Assembly: GCF_009905375.1 (NCBI RefSeq)
Contig: NC_133648.1
Span: forward strand, 313,537,666-313,601,665
Source: Apium graveolens
Taxonomy: Eukaryota > Streptophyta > Magnoliopsida > Apiales > Apiaceae
Reading direction: 5' to 3'
DNA length: 64,000 nucleotides
Shown here: positions 22,813-36,245 of the stretch, piece by piece
How the letters are laid out: the number at the start of each line of letters is the position of its first letter
How positions within the stretch are numbered: the stretch's first letter is position 1
Translations under genes and position numbers: made by a program
The notes under the pieces: generated by a model
Seen by the model: the letters and a program-made list of their open reading frames with translations, nothing else
Databases searched by the model: none
What the model was told of the DNA's origin: nothing

Positions 22813-25800
22813 TTTCAATTCGGATCCAAATCTATAACTACTTAAAGTTGTGTCGGATCGGATCTTATAATGTGAATCTAATTGAGCTTTACTCTAGGGT
22901 TTGTGCTATTCGAAACGAGATTTAAACAATTATGTGAAATTAAATTAAATTTACATGAAACTGAAAAATAAATGAAATTATACATAAATTGTGTGTGTGT
23001 ATGTGTATGTATTGATTGGATCAGAGTGACTTACTTTGATGCTTCAATTGTGTGTTGTTCTTTGCAAATGAGTTTGTTTTGACAATTTGACAGATGTGAG
23101 AGTGTGTAGAAGAGAGACTCACAGCTGTTTGGGCCTAAGAAAGTGAGACTTTGGGCCGGGTTAAAACTTGGGCCTTTTATGTGTTTGGCTTTAGTTCTGT
23201 GGGGGCTTTATTATCAATCTTAAAAAAAATAAAATTATCTTCAATAATTTAAAGAATAAACTAGCTTTATAGCCCGTTGAATTGGATTTTATTTTTTAAT
23301 TGTAATTGGTAGAGGTATATTTATATTGGGTTTGTTTGGGATTTCTTAAAAAATGTAATTTATAACTTAAACTTAAAGTTGAAATGTGTCATATAAGTAA
23401 TATTAACATTATAACTTATAAGTTATTTATGTGTTTGGATAATTTTATTTATAGGTTATAAATTACTACTTATAAGTGATTTGGGTGTTTGGATAATTTT
23501 ACTTATAAGTTGGTGATTTATTTGGTAAATGATAACTTATAATATATCATTTTTCTAAAAAAAATAAAATCCTAATGAAATAATTTAAAGCATGGATATA
23601 AAATTCAAAAGACATAATTTAGAACAAAAATATTAAAATATAAATTACTAAAAACAAATAATTATAGTAAAAATCACAATATTTACAACAACAATCTCAT
23701 CACGTTTTGCAATCCATATATTATCATGTGTGAATTTAATTATTATATTGTTTTGCATAAATTAATACGAGTTTGAATTGAGTTGAATCAATTTCAACCA
23801 GACTTAGATCCGATTATTATCCTAAATTGTAAAAATAGTTCAAAAATTAAGCCAGATCGAATATCTCTCGAAAATAAAGCTAAACCCATGAAATTATTGC
23901 TCGAATGTTTGAGAACACTGTTTGTAATCTTAAAAGTATATAAATAACTGCCAAACACCAAAAATTGAGCAGCATCATGAAGGGGATAAATGAATCAATA
24001 CATGGGGGGAAATGAAAACGAGATGTATCGAGAACAAACTTGGGCTGAAACGAGAAAATACCACCAAACCCGCTTTCAATTTTATGTCACATTTGTGGCT
24101 TTATGACCATTCTGCTCAGGGTGCTAAACGGTCCACCCAAAATGATAACGGGCTTTCGGCCCAAGAAAGTTCATTTCTTTGAAAGCCAAATAGGCACATT
24201 ATTGTTTGATGGATAAATGATATATTTATTTATGTATATGAGCGGTGTGGTTGCAATGTTATTACGAGTATTTATTTTAATTCCAATTATTGTAGTTTAT
24301 GCATGTCGTTACCCGGTGGATTGAAAATATGTTTGTTTGTATATGACTTATTTTTGGGGTGTGGTAATATTAGAGTTTAGCATGTTCTTGAAAATTTGAT
24401 ATGAAGCTGAAACAATAGAGGCCGAAAGTGGTATTTCTTGTTATCCACTGCTAATGGCGATACATGGGGTTGGAGTAGAAATTTTTGTGGTATTTATTAT
24501 TGTCCACGGTGATCCATGGGGGTTGCTGTAAAAGTGTTTGTAGTTGTTTGAGACACTGCAGAATCTAGTATTTTGTACGCTTATAGTTTTATATTTGATA
24601 GTTATTTATTTATTTATTCTTGACCTTAGTAACTTTTCACATCCCTCATTCAATATTAACAAATACATAGTTTGAACATGCTAGACTCCTTCTATTTTTA
24701 TTGAATTTGATACATAAATATCATTAAAATTATCTGTTTCAGTCGTTACCATTCTTTTAAGTTGTGACGTGTAAGACCGCATTAAAAGACCAATATAAAC
24801 CAACATGATCATATGTTTGATTAAGGCTATAAGCCAAAAATTATACGTGTGTATGCGTTAACAACACTTGAGAAATAGAATGGTACATAACTCAGTGTGG
24901 ACAATAAAGAAAATAATAACAAGATATCTTGAAGGTCGATTACTTATACAGAACACAATCTTTAACCAATGTGATTCACGAGCATTCTCTAAATATGTAT
25001 AAAATATTGATTTATTCATAACTATTTTATTTGTTTGTATGTGAAAATGTGATAAAAAAAATATTTGTGTATTTGTTGTTTTAAAATTGTGATTGTTCAG
25101 TCATACAACAGTTAGTCTTAAATGTCAATGCAAGTTTGTATTATACTTAAATGCATGAAAGTTCATTAATTTTAGTCAATTTATTTGTATCATAAAAATA
25201 TAATAGTTAAAGTATGACAATAATATATATATACATAAATATAAATTATCTAACTAGAGGCATAAAAACTTTCAATGCAAATTTGTATGTTTGAGTTGAC
25301 ATCTAACTCATACGTTATTATTCATCAAATTAGTAAAATAAATAAGTGAATTATAAATATTAATATTTATAATTTTAAACTTCACTAAAATATCAAAAAA
25401 TACTTAATTTAAATTAGATTTATGTTTACAATGTTTCTCACGTATAGTTATCGAATAATATATAATAATTATTATTATTATTACTATTATTGACAAATTA
25501 TATGTATATATGGACCTACTGCTCAAACATAAATCTAAATCAAAATAAGTAATTTTGATATTTCAGTGAGATTTAAAAATATAAATATTTATGTTGCGTT
25601 AATTGAGAGAATAAGTGTGAAATAAATATTATTAAATTATGCACACACATCAAAATATGTATAATTCATTGATTTTTTGAGATTATTTTATGCGTATATA
25701 TTAGAAATGCGGTTTGAATTATTTTGTGTGTCAAAAAATGTGATTGATGAGTAAAAATTAGTAGCTCGATCGAGTATTCAATTTGAGTATTTGCTTTTGA

Positions 25801-25985
25801 CCCCTTAGTCCGGTTCAAATAAGTACACGTGTACGTGTGTGTATATTTATGTATGTGTGTATATGAATATGTATATATATATGTATATCTATAATTTACA
25901 ATAATGTATATATAAGTACATAATGATAAAATGAAGCATATAAATGATGCGTTAATTAATATATATTAATTGGAAACAATAAGTA
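22813..25985. other. intergenic AT-rich DNA upstream of TML
   Basis: The TML leader and promoter occupy roughly the first 300 bases, including a short GT-rich microsatellite near 22990-23010. At 23340-23560 repeated ACTTATAAGT and GTGTTTGGATAATTTTA words resemble the MITE-like block near 16300. TA-rich microsatellite DNA lies near 25840-25900. No coding frame was recognised. Confidence 0.5.
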
Positions 25986-26116
25986 ATCCCTCCATCCATT
26001 TTAATTTTTTATTCACAAAAAGAAGTTTTTAAAAATAAATAAAGAAAGCATACGGTCATGCCACCTTAAAATACGCGTAAAAGTAAAAAAAAACAACTAA
26101 TTTGGGATGGAGAAAG
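25986..26116. mobile_element. degenerate Stowaway-like MITE (131 bp)
   Basis: The left end ATCCCTCCATCC and the right end GGATGGAGAAAG form imperfect terminal inverted repeats. TA dinucleotides at 25984-25985 and 26117-26118 flank it. The CTCCCTCCRTCC-type terminus and TA target are those of Tc1/mariner-derived Stowaway MITEs. The interior is too short to encode anything. Confidence 0.65.
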
Positions 26117-26259
26117 TATTATATAGCTATTAATAGTCAACTAAAAAATATTAATTGTGAGAATAAATGTAAAATAAATATAATATAGATATCAAATGAG
26201 TCATAATCGTCATATAAATTAATTTGCTCAACAAACCCCCAGTTGTTGTATTATATATA

Positions 26260-26710
26260 CTAGCCTATAACCCGTGCGATGCACGGATTGCTTTTAATAT
26301 TTGATAATTTTTAATAATATAATTTTCAATAACTGAAAAATAAATTGAAGAATATAATAAGTTATAACAATATATATTTTATAATAATTTGAGACTTGAA
26401 TGAAAATAAATAACATAATATAATATGTTGTTCACAGTACCCGAACCCTGAACCTATAGAAATTGATAGAAATTGTTAAAATAAAGAATATAAAAGTTTA
26501 AATATAATAAGCTGTTGACGGGGTTCGAACCCTGAATCCATGAGAGCAGTTTAAATATTAATATAATAATATTTTATTATTGCATCCAACGGTTCTCATT
26601 TTTCTGACTTTAAATTTGACGGTTGTTATCTATCGTACCAAACAACTGTACTGTACCGAGCAACTGACTACCGAATAGAGGGTGTTCTGCTTATAATAGT
26701 ATAGTATAGA
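26260..26710 (-). mobile_element. complete non-autonomous Helitron, 451 bp
   Basis: On the minus strand the element starts TCTATACTATACTATTATAA and ends with a perfect hairpin, CCGTGC-ATC-GCACGG, then GGTTATAGGCTAG. It is flanked by A at 26259 and T at 26711, the A|T insertion site of Helitrons. It encodes nothing. Two internal GAACCCTGAA-containing units occur, one with the palindrome GGGTTCGAACCC at 26521-26532, which looks like a tRNA B box. Confidence 0.85.
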
Positions 26711-27109
26711 TAATAGATTTTGCTTCAAGTAAATATAAATTTATGGTTTACGAGTCGCTAAGTTACAAGTTTTGCATCACTAAAATCAAATAATTTAATA
26801 TCTATTTACCTATTTTCATTCGAGCACATTAGTGAATAAAATAAATATAATAAAAAAAAAGAATGAGATATTTTGGTAATAAAAATAAAAAAATTAATAT
26901 CAAGTTTGCTTATTTGAAAAAGAATAAGATATTTTTTTAAAAAATTTCATGTGAAGATGATTCTTGTGGATCTCTTATCAAATCAATATATGAAAAAAAA
27001 GAAACAGAACTAGATAAGACGTCTACTTTTAATAAAACTTTAAAAACTTGACTAATTTTCGCATACTTAAAAAATGAGAATGTTATCAATTTATTACTTA
27101 TCTTGGTAT
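26711..27109. other. AT-rich intergenic DNA
   Basis: No gene or element was recognised in this 399-base stretch between the Helitron and the LINE tail. Confidence 0.55.
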
Positions 27110-27960
27110 TTTTTTTTTGAAATTTAACGTATTTGCATTAATTAAATTGAATCGAAAATCAAAGCATCCAAGATAAAATCAAAAGCGACATTAACCCACT
27201 CCTGAACATCTAACGTAGAATGTATTGCTATAGCTAACAAATGAGTGACACCATTCACAGATCTCCTAACAAATTCAACTTGCACCTGATTAAAGTGCTT
27301 GAAATAATCAATACAATCGCTAACGATAGTATGAAAAAAGGATCTCCCATGCTCTCCTTGACATGTCTTAACAAGTAGCATAAAGTTTGTTTCAAATAAG
27401 AATCATTGAAAGCCTTTCTCTTTGGTCCAAGCAAGTGTTTCTTTGATCTTCATGGCTTCTGCCTCTTTTGGTTGCAGAATAGTAATTATTCTCATTCTTC
27501 TGGCCCTTAGAAATGTACCATGTTCATCTCTAATTATACTTCCCAATCCACTGCATTTAAACTCTTGAAAAATCGATGCATCAAGGTTAATCTTCACCCA
27601 GTTCTGTGGTGGTTTGCTCCAGCTCCGAGATATCACAGTTGGCACCCCTTTATCATGTTGATTCACTTTTCTCCAGTCCGTTAGCAGATTTAGAGCAGAG
27701 GACTTCACTCCAAACACAAATATGTTAACCTTGTCCCAAATTCATTTATTCATTCTATGCCAAATATTCCAACTGAACAAAAAAAACCACATGTTCTTTT
27801 GTACCAATGGCAAAAACTCTGTGAATTATCTGAAACACATTATCGTTAAATAGAACCTGGACAAGTCTTTCAAGCCCAGTCTCTGTCCAAATAGATCTCG
27901 CAAATGAACATAAGAATAGTACCTGAATTGCATCTTCTTTGCACGTCAAGCACCATAAAG
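27110..27960 (-). pseudogene. 3' part of a LINE ORF2: zinc-binding region and RNase H
   Basis: Reading on the minus strand from 27960, a zf-RVT-type segment (PLWCLTCKEDAIQVLF, then CSFARSIW) is followed by an RNase H domain. That domain has INLDASI and GLGSIIRDEHG near 27540-27600, a Glu motif EAEAMKIKETLAW near 27440, and a tail at 27142-27381. A short poly(A) (T run at about 27110-27119 on the plus strand) ends the element. Stops separate the pieces. The upstream part of the same LINE continues at 35023-36245, beyond the nested copia element. Confidence 0.75.
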
Positions 27961-29187
27961 GCAATTATATAACATATTTAGCAAGCCAAGGTCAAGATAA
28001 CAATTAACGAAACAAAACATGTAGGTAAACAACATGCATACCAGTAACTGTAAGAACAAAGGAAGAACATAAAACGTACCAGTAACCATAGCTTTAACAC
28101 AATGAATATAAACAAAAAAGCAGTGGTAGCCAACATGTACAATGCAACAAGAAAATAATCAGCTGAGTCGCCAGGCCTTGCTCGAAGCCCTGACTGCTCT
28201 TGAAGAGATAATTTCCCCCACCTGCTGCGTTGGGATGCTTGCAATGTCTCCTCCAGGATAAAACAGCTCTGGACTTGATGTTCACAGCAACAGCAAATCC
28301 CACTTCGACTAGCACCTCAGTCACCGGAAAAATCAGCAGCTCTCAGACAGTGTTTGGGAGAGAAGAGAAAGCAGAGAGGAGAAGAAGAGAATGTAGGTGT
28401 GGTGCATGAAACTCAGCAACTTAGTCCTCTATTTATACTAGAGGCTAAGTGCAACTGGCCACCCTGAATTAATTTCAAAATTAAACTGCACATTTATTAA
28501 ATAAATCAAAACTGATGAATTTTGAATTTAAATAAAAATTATAACATCTTTGCCTTTATCTCACACATTATAACAACTATAATTTTTAATTTGAATATAT
28601 ATTATCAGTTACAAGTTATATATCAAATGTCCAGGTTCAATGAATCTGACTAAGTCCACTTACAAAGTGACTCACCCCAATTCAGAAACCGAACCCAGCC
28701 CAACAGTAATAACCCAGCCCAAACTGATAAATAAATTCTAATTAAAATATTAAATCACAAATAAAGAAAATTCTCGCCCAGGTCACCTCGCGTATGCGAG
28801 ACGCCGAGACGTTTTGCCCATCGACCCGACCCGGGGCGGTGCGTGGCGTGGCGTGGCGGGGCAGCGGCGCGCGCGCGTGAAGCACACAAGAACACAATGC
28901 ACCATCACACACCTTAGTAGTTGTACACTACCCATGTGTGTGATACTATATAAAGTCAACACCCCCTTTATTTATTTCCAATGTGGGACAAAACGCATTC
29001 TCATTTTTTCAACCTCTTTCAAACTAACTTCAACTCTAATTCTCTATGGATTTCATTAAGAAAAATTCTTAAAACCATACATGAAAGTTTAAATTCACAT
29101 ATCATGGAACAACTTTCAATCATTAGATTTTATGATTATCATCAAGAACATAATAAAAATTATGATCTAAAATCCATTTTTCTAACA
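27961..29187 (-). repeat. 3' LTR of the nested copia element
   Basis: It matches 33800-35022 over its whole length with scattered differences. It contains a TATAAAT box on the minus strand at about 28430-28438, in the palindromic setting CCTCTATTTATACTAGAGG. A GC-rich, CpG-dense patch at about 28775-28880 contains repeated GCGTG units and GCGCGCGCG. The left boundary is set by the end of similarity between the two LTRs. Confidence 0.85.
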
Positions 29188-29711
29188 ATCCCCCAAAAAT
29201 CCATCCATAAATGCGATCAGGTTTTTCATCATGACTTCTTTTCAGAGTCGGTACCCTTCTGGGTTTGAACCCTCCTAAGTCCTCTACTTTAATGGCTACC
29301 AGATTCAGATGGAATATTTCACCCTGAATCTTAATCCGTTTAGTATAACCATGTTCCATAGACGATGACAAGTCAACAGTCATGGTGTCAATCTACGGCT
29401 TTGAGACATTAATGGTCTTGTCTCGATCCTGTTCGTCGAATGCTTCAAGGAATAACCCTTTCCTCTAATTACGACCATACAGTTACATTCGCTTAGCTGG
29501 GCATCTCCAAAGATATACTGCTTCTATCTCGTCAAATGACTTGATCTCATTCAGAGTTTTAACACTCTTGCTTTTCTAGCAGTGTCAGTACCTTCTAGGT
29601 TTACAAGGGATAGACTCAGATACAATAGTATCATCTATGTAGCAAAGGTATTACCATTTCATCCTTTCATCTTGTTATTACCACATTGAATACACTTCGA
29701 GGGATCTCCTC

Positions 29712-32700
29712 TCATGTGTATGGGCTTCCCACTATTAATGAATTATGATGGGTTAACAGTCTCATCCCCAACCTTGACTTGAGGACCACTGCAGGTTCCA
29801 GTCCTTTAGTCAAATGATCAACTATATTATTCTGAGTACCTATGAACTCTATAGCTATAATCATATCAGACACTAAACCCCTTATAGACTTGAGTCTAAC
29901 TTGAATGTGTCTCTTTGTTTTAGCATAATGCTTTTTACTACTAATCTTATCAATAGTTGTTCGACTATCACAATGAATAACAATAGCAGGAAGCGGTCTG
30001 CTTACTACAGGTATCGCAGACATAAGTCCGTATAACCATTCAACCTCCATCCTTGTGGCATTGAGTGTACACAACTCAGCCTCAAATGTAGACCGAGTCA
30101 CTATAGTCTTTCTGCTTGACTTGCGGGATATTGCTCCAGCTGCCAGGGTGAACACATATCCAGTCACTCCATTGGAACCAGACTTCTTAGCTATCTAACT
30201 TGCATCACTGTACCCTTCAAGCACACCAGGAAATCTCCTGTAGTGTAAACTAAGGTACATTGTGCCTTTTAGATATCTAAGTACTCTATCAAGATCATCC
30301 CAATGAGTTCTGTTTGGACAGCTTGTATATCTATCCAACTTAGACACAAAATATGAAATATATGGTCTAGTACAGTTAGCAAGATATTGTAGGCTCCCAA
30401 TAATCTGAGAATACCTTAATTGAGACACAGGCACTCCTGAAGTATTCTTGATAAGGGCAACTTTATGATCATAGGGTGTACTAGCGATTCTACATTGTGA
30501 ATAACCATATTTCTCAAGTATAAATTTCTCTATATAATGAGATTGAGTCAAGGTTATTCCCTCAGCCGACTGAATCAATTTGATTCCAAGAATCACACTA
30601 GCCTCACCCATATCCTTCATTTCAAAATTCCTTTTCAAGAATTCTTTTGTCTCGTTAATAATCTCAATATTGGTTCCAAATAATAAGATGTCATCCACAT
30701 ATAGGCACAAGATAACACACTTACTACCTTTAACTTTGGGGTAGACACATTTGTCACTTTCATTAATCATATAACTTAATGACAATACAGTTTCATCAAA
30801 CTTTTTATGCCAATCCCTGGGAGCTTGTTTCAAGCCATAGATGGACTTGATCAACTTATATAGTCTCTTTTCATTGACAGATGCAACAAATCCCTCAGGA
30901 TGGTCCATATAAATCTCTTCTTCAAGTTCACCATGAAGAAAATTGGTCTTTACATCCATCTGATGGATGATAAGACCATAGACGGAAGCCAATGCTATAA
31001 GCATTCAGATTGTTACCATCCTTGCAACCGGAGAGTATGTATCAAAGTAATCATTTCCTTCCTTTTGCTTAAAACCCTTAGCTACCAGTCTAGCTTTATA
31101 CTTATCTATTGAGCCGTCAGGGTTCAATTCCTTTTAAAGACCCATTTTACCTGATAGTAGAACACCCAGGAGGGAGATCAACCAACTCCCATGTTCCATT
31201 AGAAATAATAAAGTCAATTTCACTCTTCACAATGCCCTTCCAATGCCTAGACTCCGAAGAATCCATAGCTTGTCGGAAAATTAAAGGTTTGTCCTCGACA
31301 TTGTAAGTGATAAAATCACCTCAGTCCTTAACTACCTTTGTACGCTTACTTCTCCTTGGTTCCTCTACATCCTTAGGAATTGAGCTACTACTAGGTTCTG
31401 CCCCCACATTTGTCATTTTTCCACATGATCAGGAATAGAACTCGATGTGTGAGTAGGATCTTCCTCAGAAGTCGTTTCAGGTATTCCAGTCTTCATATGG
31501 TAGACATCCTCAAAGAATGTAGCATCTCGAAATTCAACTATCGTGTTTGCCATTATACCATCTATGTCAAATTTTAATACCAAAAATCTTATAGCTGTAA
31601 TGGTTTCAAGATAGCCCAGAAAGATACAATCAACAGTTTTTGGACCTAGTTTCTTTCTCTTGTGTTCAGGTACAAGCACCTTAGCAAGGCACCCCCACAC
31701 ACAAAGATACTTAAGAGTAGTCATCCTGTCATTCCATAACTCCAAGGGTGTCTTATCCATGTGTTTCAGAGGGACTCTATTCAAAATATGGCACGCCGTA
31801 TTTCGAGCCTCTCCCCACATGTATTTAGGCAACCCAGAGTTAATAACCATACTATTAATCATATATTTAAATCTTCTGTTCTTTCGCTCAGCAACCCCAT
31901 TAAACTCAGATGTGTATGGTGGAGTAACTTCATGAACTATACCATTGTTTGCACAAAATTCATTAAAAGCGTTACTCGTATACTCACCACCTCTATCAGA
32001 TCTCAATCGTTTAAGTACCTTACTAGTTTGTTTTTCTACTTCAATTTTATATATAATGAATTTACTTAGTGCTTCATCCTTATTTCTAAGTAAATAAACA
32101 TAACAATATCTACTACTATCATCTATAAAAGTAATGAAGTATCTAAACTGCTCCTTGGTCAACACACCACCAAATTCATAAATATCAGTGTGTACTAAAT
32201 CTAACAAGTCTGAATCCCTAACAATATTGTGAAAAGGTTTCCTTATTTGTTTAGCAGACACACATACTTGACATTTAGAATTCCTTTCTATGGTATATTT
32301 TGGAATCAACTCTAAGTTCATCATATCCTTAAGAGCACCAAAGTTTAAGTGACCTAGTCTAGTATGCCATATATTCGAGGATTCAATACAGTTAATAGAA
32401 GGAATAATAGTATTATTCAAATTCCCCAAAACGGGTTCAACATTAATAACAAAAAAACCATTTGACAAGTAACCCTTGCCAAAAAATGTACCAGTATGAA
32501 TAAGAACTACTTTATTACACTTGAAAGAAATTTCAAAATCACTAGAAACTAAACAGCTTCCACTTATTATATTTCTATGCATGTCGGGAAAATGATGCAT
32601 GCACTGGCATTCCCCATCTTCACAGTCAAGCTATGATTCTGTTGGTAAGATACAAATAAACTAATATCAGCACAAATATGCATATTAGCTCCAATATCTA

Positions 32701-33727
32701 TCAACCATTCATTTGACAGATAGGTAGAAAATATTACAGGGTTGTAGGATACATACCGGTCAACGTCGGTTTCAGAAGTCGTAGCTTCACCAACAACCAT
32801 GTTCTTTACGGGCCCACTTACGGTTCCAAGCACAACATTCGCTTGTGCCACCACTTCGGTTTTCTTCGCTTTCTTTGTAGGGCAGTCCTTACTCCAGTGC
32901 CCAACCTGCCCACAAGACCAACACGGTTTGTTTGTCCTTGGTTTCTTGGCCTTGTCCTTATCACTCTTAGGTTTATTACTATTAACTTTCTTAGCAACAA
33001 CCTTCCTTTTCTGTCTTGTAGTTGCTACGTTTACCTTCGAGGTACCGTGCTCAGTTGGCATCACATGTCCTTGTTTGGACTTGTGTTATTCTTGGACCGA
33101 GATGTCCAACATAAGGTTGGTCCAGGTGATCTCTCCTTTCTGTCTTTTCAGGGAGAGAGATAACTCTTCCCAAGACTTAGAGAGCTTTTCAATCATACTC
33201 ATAACCTTGAACTTCTCAGGGAGGTCCATTCCAGACTCCTTCAAAGCATGCACTATCATCTCGAACTCATGCACTTGCTCAGTCATGGACTTATTGTCCA
33301 CCAGTTTGAATTCAAGGAACCTAACCACAAAATACTTTTCAAGACCTTGTGAGTCAGTATTATGTGTCTAGTTCAGCTTCTTCCATAAGAGTTTTGCGGA
33401 GTAGGCATCAAAAGAATAAACATCAAATAAAATGTTTGTAAGAGCATCCAAAATGGCCGCCCTAGCCACCCCATCATTCTCAGCCCACTTCGCAAAAGCC
33501 TTAACTGTGTCATCCTTTTCTTGATCTACAATCGGTTTCTCATATTCCACAACCGGCCACAATTTCATCCTTTTATGCCAGCGAGAAAAGCTGATGCCAC
33601 CATTGAATTACTCTAGCAATCCGGTCAATTCAACGGCTTGTGGAAAACTATAAGTGGTCCAATCAATGAGCCCAACAGTTGCACCAGAACTACCACCACC
33701 AACGGGAACCTCAGTTTCGCTAACCAT
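29712..33727 (-). pseudogene. copia gag-pol remnant
   Basis: Gag starts at ATG 33727-33725 (MVSETEVPVGGGSSG) and is interrupted at about 33608 and 33368. It continues to a C-x2-C-x4-H-x4-C zinc knuckle (CWSCGQVGHWSKDC) near 32870-32915. The protease has Asp-Ile-Gly where Asp-Ser/Thr-Gly is expected (near 32690), so a catalytic-loop residue is altered. The integrase lies at about 32400-31500 (WHTRLGHLNF, FIDDSSRYCY, RSDRGGEY, NGVAERKNR). RT is at 31004-30195 with Y-V-D-D at 30690-30701. RNase H ends at 29712. Stops near 32567, 31413 and 30195 break the frame. Confidence 0.88.
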
Positions 33728-33799
33728 TATACTAAATAATATATAACTAATCATCTCTTCAAGAATATTGAAAATATTAACTATTACAGCAACATAGAG

Positions 33800-35022
33800 G
33801 CAATTATATAACATATTTAGCAAGCCAAGGTCAAGATAACAATTAACAAAACAAAACATGTAGGTAAACAACATGCATACCAGTAACTGTAAGAACAAAG
33901 GAAGGACAGAAAACGTACCAGTAACCATAGCTTTAACACAGTGAATATAAACAGAAAAGCAGTGGTAGCCAACAGGTACAATGCAACAAGAAAATAATCA
34001 ACTGAGTCGTCAGGCCTTACTCGAAGCCCTGACTGCTCTTGAAGAGATAATTTTCCCCACCCGCTGTGTTGGGATGCTTGCAATGTCTCCTCCAGGATAA
34101 AACAACTCTGGACTTGATGTTCACAGCAACAACAAATCCCACTTCGACTAGCACCTCAGTCGCCGGAAAAATCAGCAGCTCTCAGACAGTGTTTGGGAGA
34201 GAAGAGAAAGCAGAGAGGAGAAGAAGAGAATGTAGGTGTGGTGCATGAAACTCAGCAACTTAGTCCTCTACTTATACTAGAGGCTAAGTGTAACTGGCCA
34301 TCCTAAATTAATTTCAGAATTAAACTGCACATTTATTAAATAAATCAAAACTGGTGAATTTTGAATTTAAAATAAAAAATGTAACATCTTTGCATTTATC
34401 TCACACATTATATCAGCTTTAATTTTTAATTTGAATTATATATATCACTTACAAGTTATATATCAAATGTCCAGGTTCAATGAATCTGACTATGCCCACT
34501 TACAAAGTGACTCACCCCAATTCAGAAACCGAACCTAGCCCAACAGTAATAACACATCCTAAACCGATAAATAAATTCTATTTAAAATATTAAATCACAA
34601 ATAAATAAAATCCTCGTCCAGGTCACCTCGCGTACGCGAGACGCTGAGACATTCGCCCATCGACCCGACCCGACCCGGTCCGGTGCGTGGCGTGGCAGCG
34701 GCGCGCGCGCGTGAAGCACACAAGAACATAATGCACCATCACACACCTTAGTAGTTGTACACTACCCATGTGTGTAATACTAGATAAAGCCTACACCCCC
34801 TTTACTTATTTCCAATGTGGGACAAAACACATTCTCATTTTTTCAAGCTCTTTCAAGTTAACTTCAACTCTAATTCTCTATGGATTTCATTAAGAAAAAT
34901 TCTTAAAACCATACATGAAAGTTTAAGTTCACATATCATGGAACAACTTCCAATCATTAGATTTTAGGATTATCATCAAGAACATAATAAAAATTATGAT
35001 CTAAAATCTATTTTTTCTAACA
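33800..35022 (-). repeat. 5' LTR of the nested copia element
   Basis: This is the partner of 27961-29187. Its TATA box has decayed to TATAAG (minus strand, near 34271). The GC-rich GCGTGG/GCGCGCGCG patch recurs at about 34615-34715, but with fewer GCGTG units than the other LTR. The right end TTTTCTAACA borders LINE sequence. Confidence 0.85.
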
Positions 35023-36245
35023 CCGTTTACATTTAACATCTACCAACACAATTTTTGTTACTAAATATGTTGCTGTTGGAAGAAATATTTGACAGACACG
35101 CCAAAAAAAGTTAACAATATCACTCAGGACAGGAGTTTGACAACCCATAAACGCTTCCAAAATTTTGAATATACTTGCCTATTTTCCCCTTGCAGCATTC
35201 TATAACAACTAAATTTCTTTCTCATCCAGGAACCAATATCATGAGTCCTGCTCATTCCTCACTGAAAATGGAATTCATTTTATCAACTCCATATCCCTAG
35301 CATTATAAGTATCAGACAATATCTCTTCATCCCATTGATTGACATCCTCTTTTAACAGTCCATTTATCGTACTTTCCTCTAATTCTGGTGGCATATCTAT
35401 AGGTATATATCCATTCTCAAGGTCTGGCAACCACGGTACCTTCCAAACACGTGTTCTTTTCCCATTACCTATTCTTCTCCTGCATCCCCGCCTCACTGAA
35501 TTTTGTGCAGTCATTATACTCCTCCACGTATAGCTGGGGTTGGATCCAATTTTCGCATTTAAAAAATCACCCATAGGATAATATATTGCCTTCATAAGGC
35601 TAGAAATAAGGTAATTATCATTATTTAATAACCTTTACCCCTGTTTAGCAAGCATCGCTAAATTAAATTTACATAACTCTCGAAATCTCAATCCACCATC
35701 TTTTTTTATCTTACACATTCTCTCCCACACCATCCATCTAATTCCTTTGCCATTACATTCATTTCCCCACCAAAAGCCATTCATTTTCCTTCGAATCTCC
35801 TCACAAGTCTCATTTGACACTAAGAATATATTCATCAAAAAATTAGGAATTGACTGTGCCGCAGTTTTTAACAAAGTTACTTTACCTCCCTTAAACAATG
35901 ATTTATTTGACCACCCCTGTAGCTTTTGCTCTACACAATCACTTAGATTCTTGAACACAACAGTTTTGTTTCTGCCCATTACCATTGGAACTCCTAGGTA
36001 CTTAGATTGATTTGAATTCCACAAATCAATCTTCGATTCTGCTGCGTAGTATTCGGACTAAACATAATACTCGACTTATTAAATTTAATTGCTTGGCCTG
36101 AAATTCGTTGATACCTTAATACAATGTTCTTCATATTTATTGATTCAAGACATGTTGCCTTAAAGAATAAGTAACAGTCATCTGCAAATAATAAATAGGA
36201 TATAAGAGGGGATCCTCGAGCAATTTTACAACCATGAATAGATAT
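35023..36245 (-). pseudogene. 5' part of the split LINE: reverse transcriptase end and linker
   Basis: On the minus strand an RT active site F-A-D-D (36177-36188) is followed by thumb-region sequence (SGQAIKFNKSS). Then come KYLGVPMVMGR near 36000 and the segment to 35635, and a domain with WRSIMTAQNSVRRGCRRRIG near 35500. These are standard L1-type plant LINE ORF2 blocks. The element is 5'-truncated near 36245. The frame resumes across the copia insertion at 27960. Confidence 0.78.

Larger units (their letters stand above)
27961..35022 (-). mobile_element. Ty1/copia retrotransposon nested in a LINE
   Basis: Two long direct repeats of about 1.22 kb (27961-29187 and 33800-35022) flank a minus-strand gag-pol region. 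The 5' LTR is on the right. The LTRs begin TGTTAGAAAAA on the minus strand, directly after a polypurine tract (plus strand ATCCCCCAAAAATCC, 29188-29202). Their 3' ends (GTTATATAATTGCC on the minus strand) lack the usual CA. Joining the flanks reconnects the zinc-binding region of the host LINE. No clean 5-bp target duplication is visible. The coding region is broken by stops and frameshifts. Confidence 0.88.

Noticed and set aside
22813..22818. Two-codon N-terminal extension of TML
   Set aside because: It would start at TTG. The ATG at 22812 gives the family-like MSCLAL start.
23264..23300. Helitron 3'-like ACTAGCTTTATAGCCCGT
   Set aside because: The hairpin is not preserved and no 5' terminus was found in range.
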